From positions 1,612,001-1,676,000 of the forward strand of contig NZ_JNCK01000001.1 of assembly GCF_000731955.1 (NCBI RefSeq): a DNA stretch of 64,000 bases. Reading direction: 5' to 3'. The stretch is from Halomonas zincidurans B6 (lineage in GTDB: Bacteria > Pseudomonadota > Gammaproteobacteria > Pseudomonadales > Halomonadaceae). The translations under genes and the position numbers were made by a program. The stretch's first letter is position 1. Each line of letters begins with the position of its first letter. Below the pieces are notes generated by a model, which made no database searches, was not told the origin of the DNA, and saw nothing but the letters and a program-made list of their open reading frames with translations. Of this stretch, positions 49,189 to 57,620 are shown piece by piece.

Positions 49189-49393
49189 AGGGCGGGCCGG
49201 GCGAACCCGGCAATCCCAGGCCTTCACTAACCTCGTCGGCGGCCAGTAGGCCTGAATGCATCAGCCGTCGCCCCGGGTCACGGCACGTTTCGCAAAACCC
49301 CGAGATAGCCGTAAATCGGCAGCCTTTTTCGGCCACTCCGAAAGCCCCGCTGCCGGCATACTTTCCCCATCACGATCAACGACGGCGTAAGCA

Positions 49394-49882
49394 ATGGCCA
49401 AGACGAAGACCGAAGGCAAGAAGAGCAAGCCCTGGTGGCTGGCGGGACTGCTGATCATCCTGTTATCCGTGGCTGGCTCGGTGGGGGTCTACTTGCTGCT
49501 CGATTCCCGCTCAGTCGCCAGCGAGGATGAGGTAACCCAAGCCGCACCGCCCGCCGAGGCAGAACCGCCGATCTTCGTGTCGGTTCAGCCGTTCACGGTC
49601 AATATTCAGAGCGACGATTATTCGCAGCGCTTGCTGTATATCGGCCTTTCCCTCAAGGTCGGTGACGAGCAGAGCAGTGAGCTGGTAAAGATGCATATGC
49701 CGCAGGTGAGAAGCCGGCTGCTGATGCTGTTGTCCAGCCAGAACGCCGACGATCTGATCACGCCGCAGGGCAAGGAGAAGCTGTCACGACAGATCCTGGC
49801 ACTGTTCGACCAGCCCTTCAGCGAGCCGCAGCCGACGCTGGTCGTCGATGACGTACTCTACACTGACTTCATTGTGCAATAG
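49394..49882 (+). CDS. fliL: Flagellar basal body-associated protein FliL
   Basis: 162 residues: Lys-rich N-terminus, one membrane span (about 16-37, WWLAGLLIILLSVAGSVGVY), periplasmic domain with FVSVQPFTVNIQSDDYSQRL, LYIGLSLKVGDEQ and a closing VDDVLYTDFIVQ. FliL supports the stator. A 205-base gap separates it from fliK, so a second promoter before fliL is possible. Confidence 0.93.
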   Translation: MAKTKTEGKKSKPWWLAGLLIILLSVAGSVGVYLLLDSRSVASEDEVTQAAPPAEAEPPIFVSVQPFTVNIQSDDYSQRLLYIGLSLKVGDEQSSELVKMHMPQVRSRLLMLLSSQNADDLITPQGKEKLSRQILALFDQPFSEPQPTLVVDDVLYTDFIVQ

Positions 49883-49888
49883 GACATC

Positions 49889-50932
49889 ATGGCTCAAGAC
49901 GATCTGCTCTCGCAGGATGAGATCGACGCCCTGCTCAAGGGCGTCAGCGGCGAGGAAGAGACCCCGGCCCAGGATTCGACGGCTGGCTCGCGCGTGCGTC
50001 CCTATGACCCGGCCACCCAGCATCGGGTCATTCGCGAGCGTCTGCATGCGCTGGACATCATCAACGAGCGCTTCGCCCGCCAGTTCCGCATGAGCCTGTT
50101 CAATCTGCTGCGGCGCAGTGCCGACATCACCGTCGATAGCGTGCGCTACCAGAGCTACAGCGATTTCGCACGGCACATTCCGGTCCCCACCAACATCAAT
50201 CTGATCGGCATGAAACCGTTGCGCGGCACCGCCATGGTGGTCTTTCCGCCCAACCTGGTGTTCATGGTGGTCGACAATCTGTTCGGCGGCGACGGGCGCT
50301 TTCTGACCAAGTCGGAGGGTCGCGAGTTCACGCATACCGAGCAACGCATCATCCAGCGCCTGTTGCGGCTGGCGATCGACGCCTATCACGACGCCTGGAA
50401 GTCGGTCTACCCGCTGGAGATCGATTACATCCGCTCCGAAATGCAGGTGCGCTTCGCCAACATCACCAGCTCGCCCAATGAAATCGTGGTCAACAGCAGC
50501 TTCCATCTGGAAGTCGGCAACCTGTCCAGCGATTTTCAGATCTGCATGCCCTACTCGATGATCGAGCCAATCCGCGATCTGCTGTCGGGACCGTTGACCG
50601 ACAGCAACGCCGAGGAGGACCGCCATTGGGGCCAGCGCATGGCCGGCGAGATCAAGGAATCCCAGGTGGAACTGACCGCCGACTTCGCCGACATCACGAC
50701 CACTCTGGGCCGCGTGATGTCACTCAAGGAAGGCGACGTGCTGCCCATCGAGTTGCCGGACATCGTCGCCACCCGGGTCGACGGCGTACCGGTCATGCAG
50801 TGTGAATACGGCAGCCAGCATGGCCAGCGCGCGCTACGCGTGCGCCGTCTGATCGATCATGCGGCATCCAATGCCAAGTTTTTTGCTCCCGGCCTGACCG
50901 CCGCCGGCGCCAAGGAATCCGACAATGACTGA
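49889..50932 (+). CDS. fliM: Flagellar motor switch protein FliM
   Basis: 347 residues. N-terminal CheY-binding peptide LLSQDEIDALLKGV, a middle domain with GTAMVVFPPNLVFMVVDNLF and GGDGRF, and a C-terminal SpoA domain (GDVLPIELPDIVATRVDGVP). It forms the C ring and receives phospho-CheY. Six bases after fliL; overlaps fliN by eight. Confidence 0.96.
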   Translation: MAQDDLLSQDEIDALLKGVSGEEETPAQDSTAGSRVRPYDPATQHRVIRERLHALDIINERFARQFRMSLFNLLRRSADITVDSVRYQSYSDFARHIPVPTNINLIGMKPLRGTAMVVFPPNLVFMVVDNLFGGDGRFLTKSEGREFTHTEQRIIQRLLRLAIDAYHDAWKSVYPLEIDYIRSEMQVRFANITSSPNEIVVNSSFHLEVGNLSSDFQICMPYSMIEPIRDLLSGPLTDSNAEEDRHWGQRMAGEIKESQVELTADFADITTTLGRVMSLKEGDVLPIELPDIVATRVDGVPVMQCEYGSQHGQRALRVRRLIDHAASNAKFFAPGLTAAGAKESDND

Positions 50933-51428
50933 CCCGAAGAACCCCGACCAGCCGCACTCCGACGACGATTGGGCAAGCGCCATGGCCGAACAGACTGCCG
51001 AAGGCGACGCTGCCGCCGACGACCCCTGGGCGGCGGCGTTCGCCGAGCAGGAAGAAGCCGAACATCAGGTCGAGGAACAGCCCCAGCCGCTACCCGGCAA
51101 TGCCCAGGCCGCCGGCGACGCGGTGTTCAAGCCGCTCGACGGTGCGAGCGGTGCCAACGGCTCGATGCGCGATCTCGAGATGATCATGGACATCCCGGTC
51201 AAGCTGACCGTGGAACTGGGTCGCACCCGCCTGACCATCAAGCAGCTGCTGGAACTCGCCCAGGGCTCGGTCATCGAGCTCGACGGCCTCGCCGGCGAGC
51301 CGATGGACATCCTGATCAACGGTTACCTGATCGCCCAGGGCGAAGTCGTGGTGGTCGACGACAAGTATGGCATCCGCATTACCGAAATCATCACCCCCTC
51401 CGAGCGGGTTCAAAAGCTCAACCGATGA
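50925..51428 (+). CDS. fliN: Flagellar motor switch protein FliN
   Basis: 167 residues: an acidic Asp/Glu/Ala-rich N-terminal extension (about 1-75) and the SpoA domain (LEMIMDIPVKLTVELGRTRL, IKQLLELAQGSVIELDGLAG, EPMDILINGYLIAQGEVVVV). It makes the lower C ring and binds FliH. Overlaps fliM and fliO. Confidence 0.95.
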   Translation: MTDPKNPDQPHSDDDWASAMAEQTAEGDAAADDPWAAAFAEQEEAEHQVEEQPQPLPGNAQAAGDAVFKPLDGASGANGSMRDLEMIMDIPVKLTVELGRTRLTIKQLLELAQGSVIELDGLAGEPMDILINGYLIAQGEVVVVDDKYGIRITEIITPSERVQKLNR

Positions 51429-51874
51429 ATCAGACTTCCGCAACCCAGGATGCGGCCGAGTCCATCGGCAGCGCACAAGGCGACCTGATGGGCCTCGCCG
51501 TGCTCGGCAAGACGGCGCTCGCGCTGGGGCTGGTGATCGCCGTGATCTTCGCCTGCAGCTATCTGTTGCGGCGCATCAACGCCGCACGCGGGCGAGGCGA
51601 TCGTCATCTCAAGGTCGTGACCAGCACCGCCATCGGCCAACGCGAGCGGGTGGTCATCGTCGAGGTCGAGGGCACGTGGCTGGTGCTGGGTGTGGGCGGC
51701 GGTCAGGTCACGACGCTGCACGAACTGCCGGCACCCAGCGAACCCGAACGCGCTGAAAGCGCCTCTGCCGAAGCACGGAGCTTCGCCGCACGCTTCGCCA
51801 CGGCGCTGCGCGCCAATGCGCGTGGCACGCTGGGACGGCGCGACAGCCGCTCCGGGCGTGGAGAGGACGAATGA
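51425..51874 (+). CDS. fliO: Flagellar biosynthesis protein FliO
   Basis: 149 residues. One membrane span (about 29-48, ALALGLVIAVIFACSYLLRR) followed by a small cytoplasmic domain with LKVVTSTAIGQRERVVIVEV and EGTWLVLGVGGGQVTTLHEL, the FliO core. FliO helps assemble the FliP ring. ATG 51425 overlaps the fliN stop by ATGA; a longer frame is open upstream but is a shadow of fliN. Confidence 0.9.
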   Translation: MNQTSATQDAAESIGSAQGDLMGLAVLGKTALALGLVIAVIFACSYLLRRINAARGRGDRHLKVVTSTAIGQRERVVIVEVEGTWLVLGVGGGQVTTLHELPAPSEPERAESASAEARSFAARFATALRANARGTLGRRDSRSGRGEDE

Positions 51875-52671
51875 TGAATTTTCTGCGTCCAATCCAGGAG
51901 CCCGCTCGAGCGCGAGATGCCCTCGCCAGCTGGCGGCTCGTCGTCCTGCTGCTATTGGCCACGCTGGCCCTCGTCTCGCCGCAGGCGCTGGCCCAGTCGG
52001 TGCCCGGGCTGACCAGCCAGACTCTCGCAGGCGGCGGCCAGCAGTGGTCGCTGAGCCTGCAGACCTTCCTGCTGCTCAGCTCGATGGCCTTTTTGCCGGC
52101 CCTTCTGCTGATGATGACCAGCTTCACCCGGATCATCATCGTGCTCGGCCTGTTGCGCACCGCCATGGGCACCGCGTCGGCGCCGCCCAATCAGGTACTG
52201 CTGGGTATCGCGCTGTTCCTGACGTTTTTCATCATGTCGCCGGTGCTTCAGCAGGTCTACGACCAGGCCTGGCAGCCATTCTCCGACCAGCAGATCAACT
52301 TCGACGTGTTCCTCGAGCAGGCCAGCCAGCCGTTTCGCGAGTTCATGCTGGCCCAGACCCGCGAGCCGGACATCGCCCTGTTCGCGCGGCTGGCCGATGC
52401 CGGCACGTTCCAGGGCCCCGAGGACGTGCCGATGAGCGTGCTGCTGCCCTCGTTCGTGACCAGCGAACTCAAGACCGCCTTTCAGATCGGCTTTACGATC
52501 TTCATCCCGTTTTTGATCATCGACCTGGTGGTTGCCAGCGTGCTGATGTCGCTGGGGATGATAATGGTACCGCCGGCAACCATCTCGCTGCCGTTCAAGC
52601 TGATGCTGTTCGTGCTGGTCGACGGCTGGCAACTGCTGATCGGCTCGTTGGCCGAAAGCTTCTACTTTTGA
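51871..52671 (+). CDS. fliP: Flagellar export gate protein FliP
   Basis: 266 residues with a signal-peptide-like N-terminus (VVLLLLATLALVSPQALA) and four spans. LLMMTSFTRIIIVLGLLRTA, FLTFFIMSPVLQQVYDQAW and FTIFIPFLIIDLVVASVLMS are characteristic. FliP5Q4R1 is the export channel. Overlaps fliO by four bases. Confidence 0.96.
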   Translation: MMNFLRPIQEPARARDALASWRLVVLLLLATLALVSPQALAQSVPGLTSQTLAGGGQQWSLSLQTFLLLSSMAFLPALLLMMTSFTRIIIVLGLLRTAMGTASAPPNQVLLGIALFLTFFIMSPVLQQVYDQAWQPFSDQQINFDVFLEQASQPFREFMLAQTREPDIALFARLADAGTFQGPEDVPMSVLLPSFVTSELKTAFQIGFTIFIPFLIIDLVVASVLMSLGMIMVPPATISLPFKLMLFVLVDGWQLLIGSLAESFYF

Positions 52672-52744
52672 ACCGCCCTATCCTGTTTTCCCGGCTCTCC
52701 CTCTCGACACGAGCCGCCGCCGCAAGCCTTCAGGAGGCCTTGAT

Positions 52745-53014
52745 ATGACACCGGAAATGGTGATGAGCATGGCTTACCAGGGCATGAAAGTGACCCTTTA
52801 CCTGGCCGCGCCACTGCTGCTGACGGCGCTGGCCGTCGGTCTGCTGGTCAGCCTGTTCCAGGCCGCCACGCAGATCAACGAGACGACCCTGTCTTTCATT
52901 CCCAAGATTCTCGGGGTCTTTGCCGCCCTGGTACTGGCCGGCCCCTGGCTGATCCAACTGATCGTTCAGTTCACCACTGAACTGTTCAAGAACATCCCGT
53001 ACATGCTCGGGTAG
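52745..53014 (+). CDS. fliQ: Flagellar export gate protein FliQ
   Basis: 89 residues, two spans, beginning MTPEMVMSMAYQGMKVTLYL and containing LLVSLFQAATQINETTLSFI, the FliQ signature. AGGAGG seven bases before the ATG. The 73-base gap after fliP holds no gene. Confidence 0.95.
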   Translation: MTPEMVMSMAYQGMKVTLYLAAPLLLTALAVGLLVSLFQAATQINETTLSFIPKILGVFAALVLAGPWLIQLIVQFTTELFKNIPYMLG

Positions 53015-53025
53015 GTCGACAGCGG

Positions 53026-53811
53026 ATGATCGAGGTCACTTTCGACCAGCTGCAAGGCTGGATCGTCGCCTTCCTCTGGCCCTTCATGCGCCTATCCGCC
53101 TTCCTCATGGCGGCACCGCTGTGGGGGCATAGCAGCATACCCCGGCAGTCCAAGATCGCCCTGGCCGCTGTACTCGCCTATGTCATCGCGCCGACGCTGC
53201 CGCCTCTCCCCGACGTACCGATCATCTCCTGGGAAGGGCTCGGCATCATGATCGAGCAGACCCTGATCGGCGTGGCGATCGGTCTGATCATGCGCATCGC
53301 ACTGGCCGTGGTGATGGCCGCCGGCGAGTATATCGGCCTGCAAATGGGTCTGGCCTTCGCCACCTTCTTCTCGCCGGATACCGGTACCAATACCATGGTT
53401 CTGTCGCGATTTCTGTACATGATCACGCTGCTCATGCTGCTGGCATTCAATGCCCATCTGGTGGTCATCGAGATTCTCGCCGAATCCTTTCGCACGCTGC
53501 CGATCGGCATACAGGCACTCAATCCCGACGCTTTCGAGTTCATCGCTCGCTACACCAGCACCATCTTTACCGCAGGGCTACTGCTCGCCCTGCCAGTGGT
53601 CGCGGCGCTGCTGATCATCAATCTGTCACTGGGGATTCTCAACCGCGCCGCACCGCAGCTGACGATCTTTTCGATTGGCTTTCCCATGACGCTGACCGTG
53701 GGACTGGTGCTGATCGCGGTACTGATGCAGGATTTAGGGCGCTTTCTGGAGATACTGTTCGCCCAGGCTGTTTCGACGATGCGCGAGATGCTCGAGCTGC
53801 TGGCCAGCTAA
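53026..53811 (+). CDS. fliR: Flagellar export gate protein FliR
   Basis: 261 residues with six predicted spans. FLWPFMRLSAFLMAAPLWGH, GEYIGLQMGLAFATFFSPDT and NRAAPQLTIFSIGFPMTLTV mark FliR. It closes the export gate with FliP and FliQ. It is the last fli gene here; flhB and flhA are not in the window. Confidence 0.95.
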   Translation: MIEVTFDQLQGWIVAFLWPFMRLSAFLMAAPLWGHSSIPRQSKIALAAVLAYVIAPTLPPLPDVPIISWEGLGIMIEQTLIGVAIGLIMRIALAVVMAAGEYIGLQMGLAFATFFSPDTGTNTMVLSRFLYMITLLMLLAFNAHLVVIEILAESFRTLPIGIQALNPDAFEFIARYTSTIFTAGLLLALPVVAALLIINLSLGILNRAAPQLTIFSIGFPMTLTVGLVLIAVLMQDLGRFLEILFAQAVSTMREMLELLAS

Positions 53812-53932
53812 CCCGCGCCTCCGGCTGATCATAAGCTCGTCGGCGTGCCTCGACACCGAGCCGAGAAACTTTTTCCGCCATCGGGTACCTTAGAGAGACT
53901 GCCTTGCCCCATCCGGTCAGACGAGACACCCC

Positions 53933-55468
53933 ATGAACCGCACAGATCGCCGCTCCTCCCATCGTCTCGTTCGCGGGGTGGCAAATGCGTTCGGCATCGG
54001 CCTGCGTCGTCGCCTGGGCCTGGGGCTGCTCAAGCTGGCGCTGACCATCGCCAGGATGGCGGATCGACTGTTGTCCGGCGGCGATAATCCGCAATCAACC
54101 GCGTTGCCCAGCGGTCGCCACCCCACGCATCTGCGCACGCTGCAAGCCTGGTTGCAGGCTCGCAAGGCGGGTCTGCAGGCCATGGATGTCGATCCACTGA
54201 CCGGAATCGGCACCCGCCAGGCCGCGCTCGGAGAAATCGGCCGACTCATCGAGCACAGCGAGAACTTCGTGCTGCTGCGCATGAGCATCAACAATCTCAA
54301 GACCATCAACCAGCATCTCGGCAACGGCGTCGGCGATCAGCTGCTGGTCGCGCTGGCGCAGCGGCTGCTGCAATTGCAGTTCCATCGAGGCCAGGTCTAC
54401 CGGCTCGGCGGCGATGAATTCTTGATGCTGGCGGCTTGTCCCGCCAACCCGACGGAGCTGCACGAACACCTGCGCCAGGCACTTTGCCAGCCGCTCGAAC
54501 TGGAAGGCACGTCGCTGATCCCCTCGCTCTCGCTGTCGGCGCTCAGTTACCCCGAGCATGGCCAGGAAGCTCGCCGCCTGCTGCGCCGCTCGGGCATCGC
54601 CCTGTCGCTGGCTCGCCAGGGCCATGACGGCTACCGCGTCTATCAGGAGGAACTCGATCTGCGCGACGACCGTGAACGGCAACTGCTACGCGACATGGTG
54701 CTGGCCGTGCGCGACGACCAGCTGCGCGTCGTCTATCAGCCCAAGATTCATATCGCCGACGGCCGCATTGCCGGCTTCGAGGCCCTGCTGCAATGGCAGC
54801 ATCCGCAGCTCGGGCTGCTGCAGGCCGATACATTCCTGCCGCTGGCGGTCGCCTCCGGCCATATGGCGCTACTCGGCGACTGGATGCTCGAGCAGGTGAT
54901 CGGCCAGATGGCCGGATGGGCGGCTAAGGGGCGCCCGCAGCATGTCGCCGCCAACCTCTCGGCGGTCGACCTGGAGGATGCCCAGTTGAGCCGACGAATT
55001 GCCGGCTGGCTGGCCGAGCGGGGGGTCGATCCACGGCTGCTGATGCTCGAGGTCACCGAGCAATCGATGATGCGCGAGCCGGCCCTGGCGGCACGCTTGC
55101 TGGGCGAGTTGCGCGAATCGGGCATCCAGGTCGCCATCGACGATTTCGGTACCGGCTATTCCTCGCTGACGCAACTACGCCGCTTGCCATTGGACGTGCT
55201 CAAGATCGACAAGTCCTTCGTGCTCGACTTGCCCAACCAGCCCGATGATGCGCTGATCGTCGATGCGACCATTGCCCTGGCTCACCGCTTCGGCCTGCTG
55301 GTCATCGCCGAAGGGGTGGAAAGCCGCCGGCACCTGGACCTGCTGGCCGCAGCCGGCTGCGACCAGGCCCAGGGCTTTCTGATCTCGACGGCCCTGGACG
55401 CCGACGCCGTGCTCGGCTGGCTCGCCACGTATTCGCCTTCAGCGCGGCACAACGTCGCAGGCTGCTGA
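53933..55468 (+). CDS. GGDEF-EAL cyclic-di-GMP protein after fliR
   Basis: 511 residues. A basic N-terminus without clear spans, GGDEF at residues 159-163 (RLGGDEFLML) preceded by DPLTGIGTRQAALGEI, and EAL at 283-285 (GFEALLQW, then EVTEQSMMREP and DDFGTGYSSLTQLRRLPLDV). Both signatures are intact. It lies 121 bases after fliR in the same direction, so it may be part of the flagellar regulon and control the swim/attach switch, like the larger protein at 39-41 kb. Confidence 0.87.
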   Translation: MNRTDRRSSHRLVRGVANAFGIGLRRRLGLGLLKLALTIARMADRLLSGGDNPQSTALPSGRHPTHLRTLQAWLQARKAGLQAMDVDPLTGIGTRQAALGEIGRLIEHSENFVLLRMSINNLKTINQHLGNGVGDQLLVALAQRLLQLQFHRGQVYRLGGDEFLMLAACPANPTELHEHLRQALCQPLELEGTSLIPSLSLSALSYPEHGQEARRLLRRSGIALSLARQGHDGYRVYQEELDLRDDRERQLLRDMVLAVRDDQLRVVYQPKIHIADGRIAGFEALLQWQHPQLGLLQADTFLPLAVASGHMALLGDWMLEQVIGQMAGWAAKGRPQHVAANLSAVDLEDAQLSRRIAGWLAERGVDPRLLMLEVTEQSMMREPALAARLLGELRESGIQVAIDDFGTGYSSLTQLRRLPLDVLKIDKSFVLDLPNQPDDALIVDATIALAHRFGLLVIAEGVESRRHLDLLAAAGCDQAQGFLISTALDADAVLGWLATYSPSARHNVAGC

Positions 55469-55511
55469 TGCAAACTTGAATTATTTCGACAGCCTCCGCA
55501 AGTTCTGCGAC

Positions 55512-56054
55512 TTATTGACGCCGCAGATGACCGATCGGCATCTCCAGACGCTGCTGGCCATGCAGCAGGTTGAGCAGCACGATCGCCCGCTCCTCGCCCT
55601 TTTGACTCTCGAATACCGCCTGCAGGGCACGGAACGGGCCGTCGCTGATCTCGACCGTTTCGCCGGCACGAAAATAGACGTTGGCGGTATGCGCTTCGGG
55701 CTGCTGGCCGGCGCTGTCCTGCAAGGTCGAGATCAGCTCGTCCTCGACCGGCAGCGGCTCGTCACCGAAACCCACCAGCTTGAGCACGCCGCGGGTCGAG
55801 CGGATCGGCCGCCAGTTGCTATCCAGCCGATCGAGGCGGATGAACAGATAATAGGGAAACAGCGGTTCGTCGAGCCAGCACAACTTGCCACGACGCTTCT
55901 TCTGGACCTGGAGCACCGGGTGAAATATTTCATAGCCCTGATTGTCCAGATGCTCGGCGGCACGAAAGGACTCGCCGCCCTTGCACTGGATCAGATACCA
56001 GCGGGGCACGGCATCGGGATTGGCCATGGCCGGGTTGTCGTTCGATTCACTCAT
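55512..56054 (-). CDS. rfaH: Transcription antiterminator RfaH (NusG paralogue)
   Basis: 180 residues. The NusG N-terminal domain is clear: RWYLIQCKGGESFRAAEHLD, QGYEIFHPVLQVQKKRRGKL, LFPYYLFIRLD and WRPIRSTRGVLKLVGFG; the C-terminal part has FRAGETVEISDGPFRALQAV. Length and the basic hairpin loop fit RfaH rather than NusG. It would bind ops sites and reduce polarity in long surface-polysaccharide operons. ATG 56054 has AGGA upstream. Confidence 0.87.
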   Translation of the reverse strand: MSESNDNPAMANPDAVPRWYLIQCKGGESFRAAEHLDNQGYEIFHPVLQVQKKRRGKLCWLDEPLFPYYLFIRLDRLDSNWRPIRSTRGVLKLVGFGDEPLPVEDELISTLQDSAGQQPEAHTANVYFRAGETVEISDGPFRALQAVFESQKGEERAIVLLNLLHGQQRLEMPIGHLRRQ

Positions 56055-56243
56055 CAGGCATCCTCGCGCAGTGCCGCTATTCCTGAGCCGCCGCCGCACA
56101 GCGATCGGCGATTGATCCAAGCTGCGGAAACCTCGTAAGTTACCCGCTGGCCTAGGACGTTTGACCGATTCAGCCAGTCTAGCATCGATGCCCGCAGGGG
56201 TTGATGCCCTTGCGATGCACCCCACAGGCAGGAGAGCCCTTGC

Positions 56244-57620
56244 ATGCCCCGTACCACCCAACGCCGCAGCTGGCGCGACGCGCTGACCGTCTATCGCCAG
56301 CCCCCGGTCGTCGCCATGCTGTTTCTGGGCTTTTCCGCCGGCCTGCCGTTCCTGCTGGTGTTCTCGACGCTGACCGCCTGGCTGCGCGATGTCGAGGTGG
56401 AGGTCGCGGCGATCGGCTTCTTCTCGTGGATCGGCATGCTCTATTCGATCAAGCTGTTCTGGGCGCCGGTGGTCGATCGTCTGCCGCTGCCGCTGATGAC
56501 GCGCTGGCTGGGCCAGCGGCGCGGCTGGATGCTGCTCGCTCAGGCGGTCATCGCTACCGGTCTGGTGGGACTGGCCAGCGTCGATCCGCGCAACAGCCTG
56601 ACGGTCGTCGCCCTGCTTGCCCTGCTGGTCGCCTTCGGCTCGGCCACCCAGGACATCGTGATCGATGCCTTTCGCATCGAATCGGCCAGCGAGACGGTCC
56701 AGGCGGCGATGGCCTCGACCTACATCATCGGCTATCGCGGCGGGCTGCTCGCCGCCGGCGCCGGCGCGCTGTACATCGCCGACATGGCGTCCTGGCATGC
56801 CGCCTATCTAAGCATGGCCGCGCTGGTCGGCGTCGGCATGCTGACCGTACTGCTGCGCCCCGAGCCACCGCGCACCGCGCTTGCCGTGCAGCTCGTTCAC
56901 GAGCCGCGCGTGCGGGCCTTCCTGCGCAGGGCCGAGCATCGACCGCGCTGGCAGCGTCGCCTCGGCGCCTGGCTGATCGGCGCCATCGTCTGCCCGTTCA
57001 CCGACTTCTTCAGCCGCTACGGCCGTCAGGCACTGTGGTTGCTGCTGCTGGTGGGGATCTACCGAATCAGCGACCTGTCGATGGCGGCGATGGCCAATCC
57101 GCTGTACATCGATCTGGGGTTTTCGCTGTCGCAGATCGCCAATGTCACCAAGGTCTTCGGCATCGCCATGAGCATCGCCGGCGGCGTGCTCGGCGGGGTG
57201 CTGGTGGTGCGCTACGGCGTCGCCACCATGCTGGTGATCGGCGCGGCGCTCGCCGCGGCGACCAATCTGCTGTTCGTCGCCCTGGCGCTGTCCGGCGCTC
57301 AACTGCCCATGCTGGTGGTGACGATCATCGGCGACAATCTGGCCAACGGCCTGGCCAGCACGGTGTTCATCGCCTTCCTGTCGAGCCTGACGTCACGGGC
57401 CTACACGGCGACGCAATATGCGCTGTTCTCGTCGTTGATGACCTTGCCGGGCAAGTTCATCGGCGGCTTCTCGGGGGTGATCGTCGCCGACCAGGGGTAC
57501 AGCGTCTTCTTCCTGTGGGCAGCCTTGCTCGGCCTGCCGGCGATCTGGCTGGCCTGGCGGCTCGGCCGCCAGCCCGGCGCGCTCGACAGCGGCCGAATGT
57601 CTCAGCCGACGGCCGACTGA
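56244..57620 (+). CDS. ampG: AmpG-family muropeptide permease
   Basis: 458 residues, major facilitator with 12 or more spans. LFLGFSAGLPFLLVFSTLTA, AFGSATQDIVIDAFRIESAS and VFIAFLSSLTSRAYTATQYA match AmpG. It brings GlcNAc-anhydroMurNAc peptides into the cytoplasm for wall recycling and so can feed AmpC induction. The length is a little below E. coli AmpG (491). Confidence 0.9.
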   Translation: MPRTTQRRSWRDALTVYRQPPVVAMLFLGFSAGLPFLLVFSTLTAWLRDVEVEVAAIGFFSWIGMLYSIKLFWAPVVDRLPLPLMTRWLGQRRGWMLLAQAVIATGLVGLASVDPRNSLTVVALLALLVAFGSATQDIVIDAFRIESASETVQAAMASTYIIGYRGGLLAAGAGALYIADMASWHAAYLSMAALVGVGMLTVLLRPEPPRTALAVQLVHEPRVRAFLRRAEHRPRWQRRLGAWLIGAIVCPFTDFFSRYGRQALWLLLLVGIYRISDLSMAAMANPLYIDLGFSLSQIANVTKVFGIAMSIAGGVLGGVLVVRYGVATMLVIGAALAAATNLLFVALALSGAQLPMLVVTIIGDNLANGLASTVFIAFLSSLTSRAYTATQYALFSSLMTLPGKFIGGFSGVIVADQGYSVFFLWAALLGLPAIWLAWRLGRQPGALDSGRMSQPTAD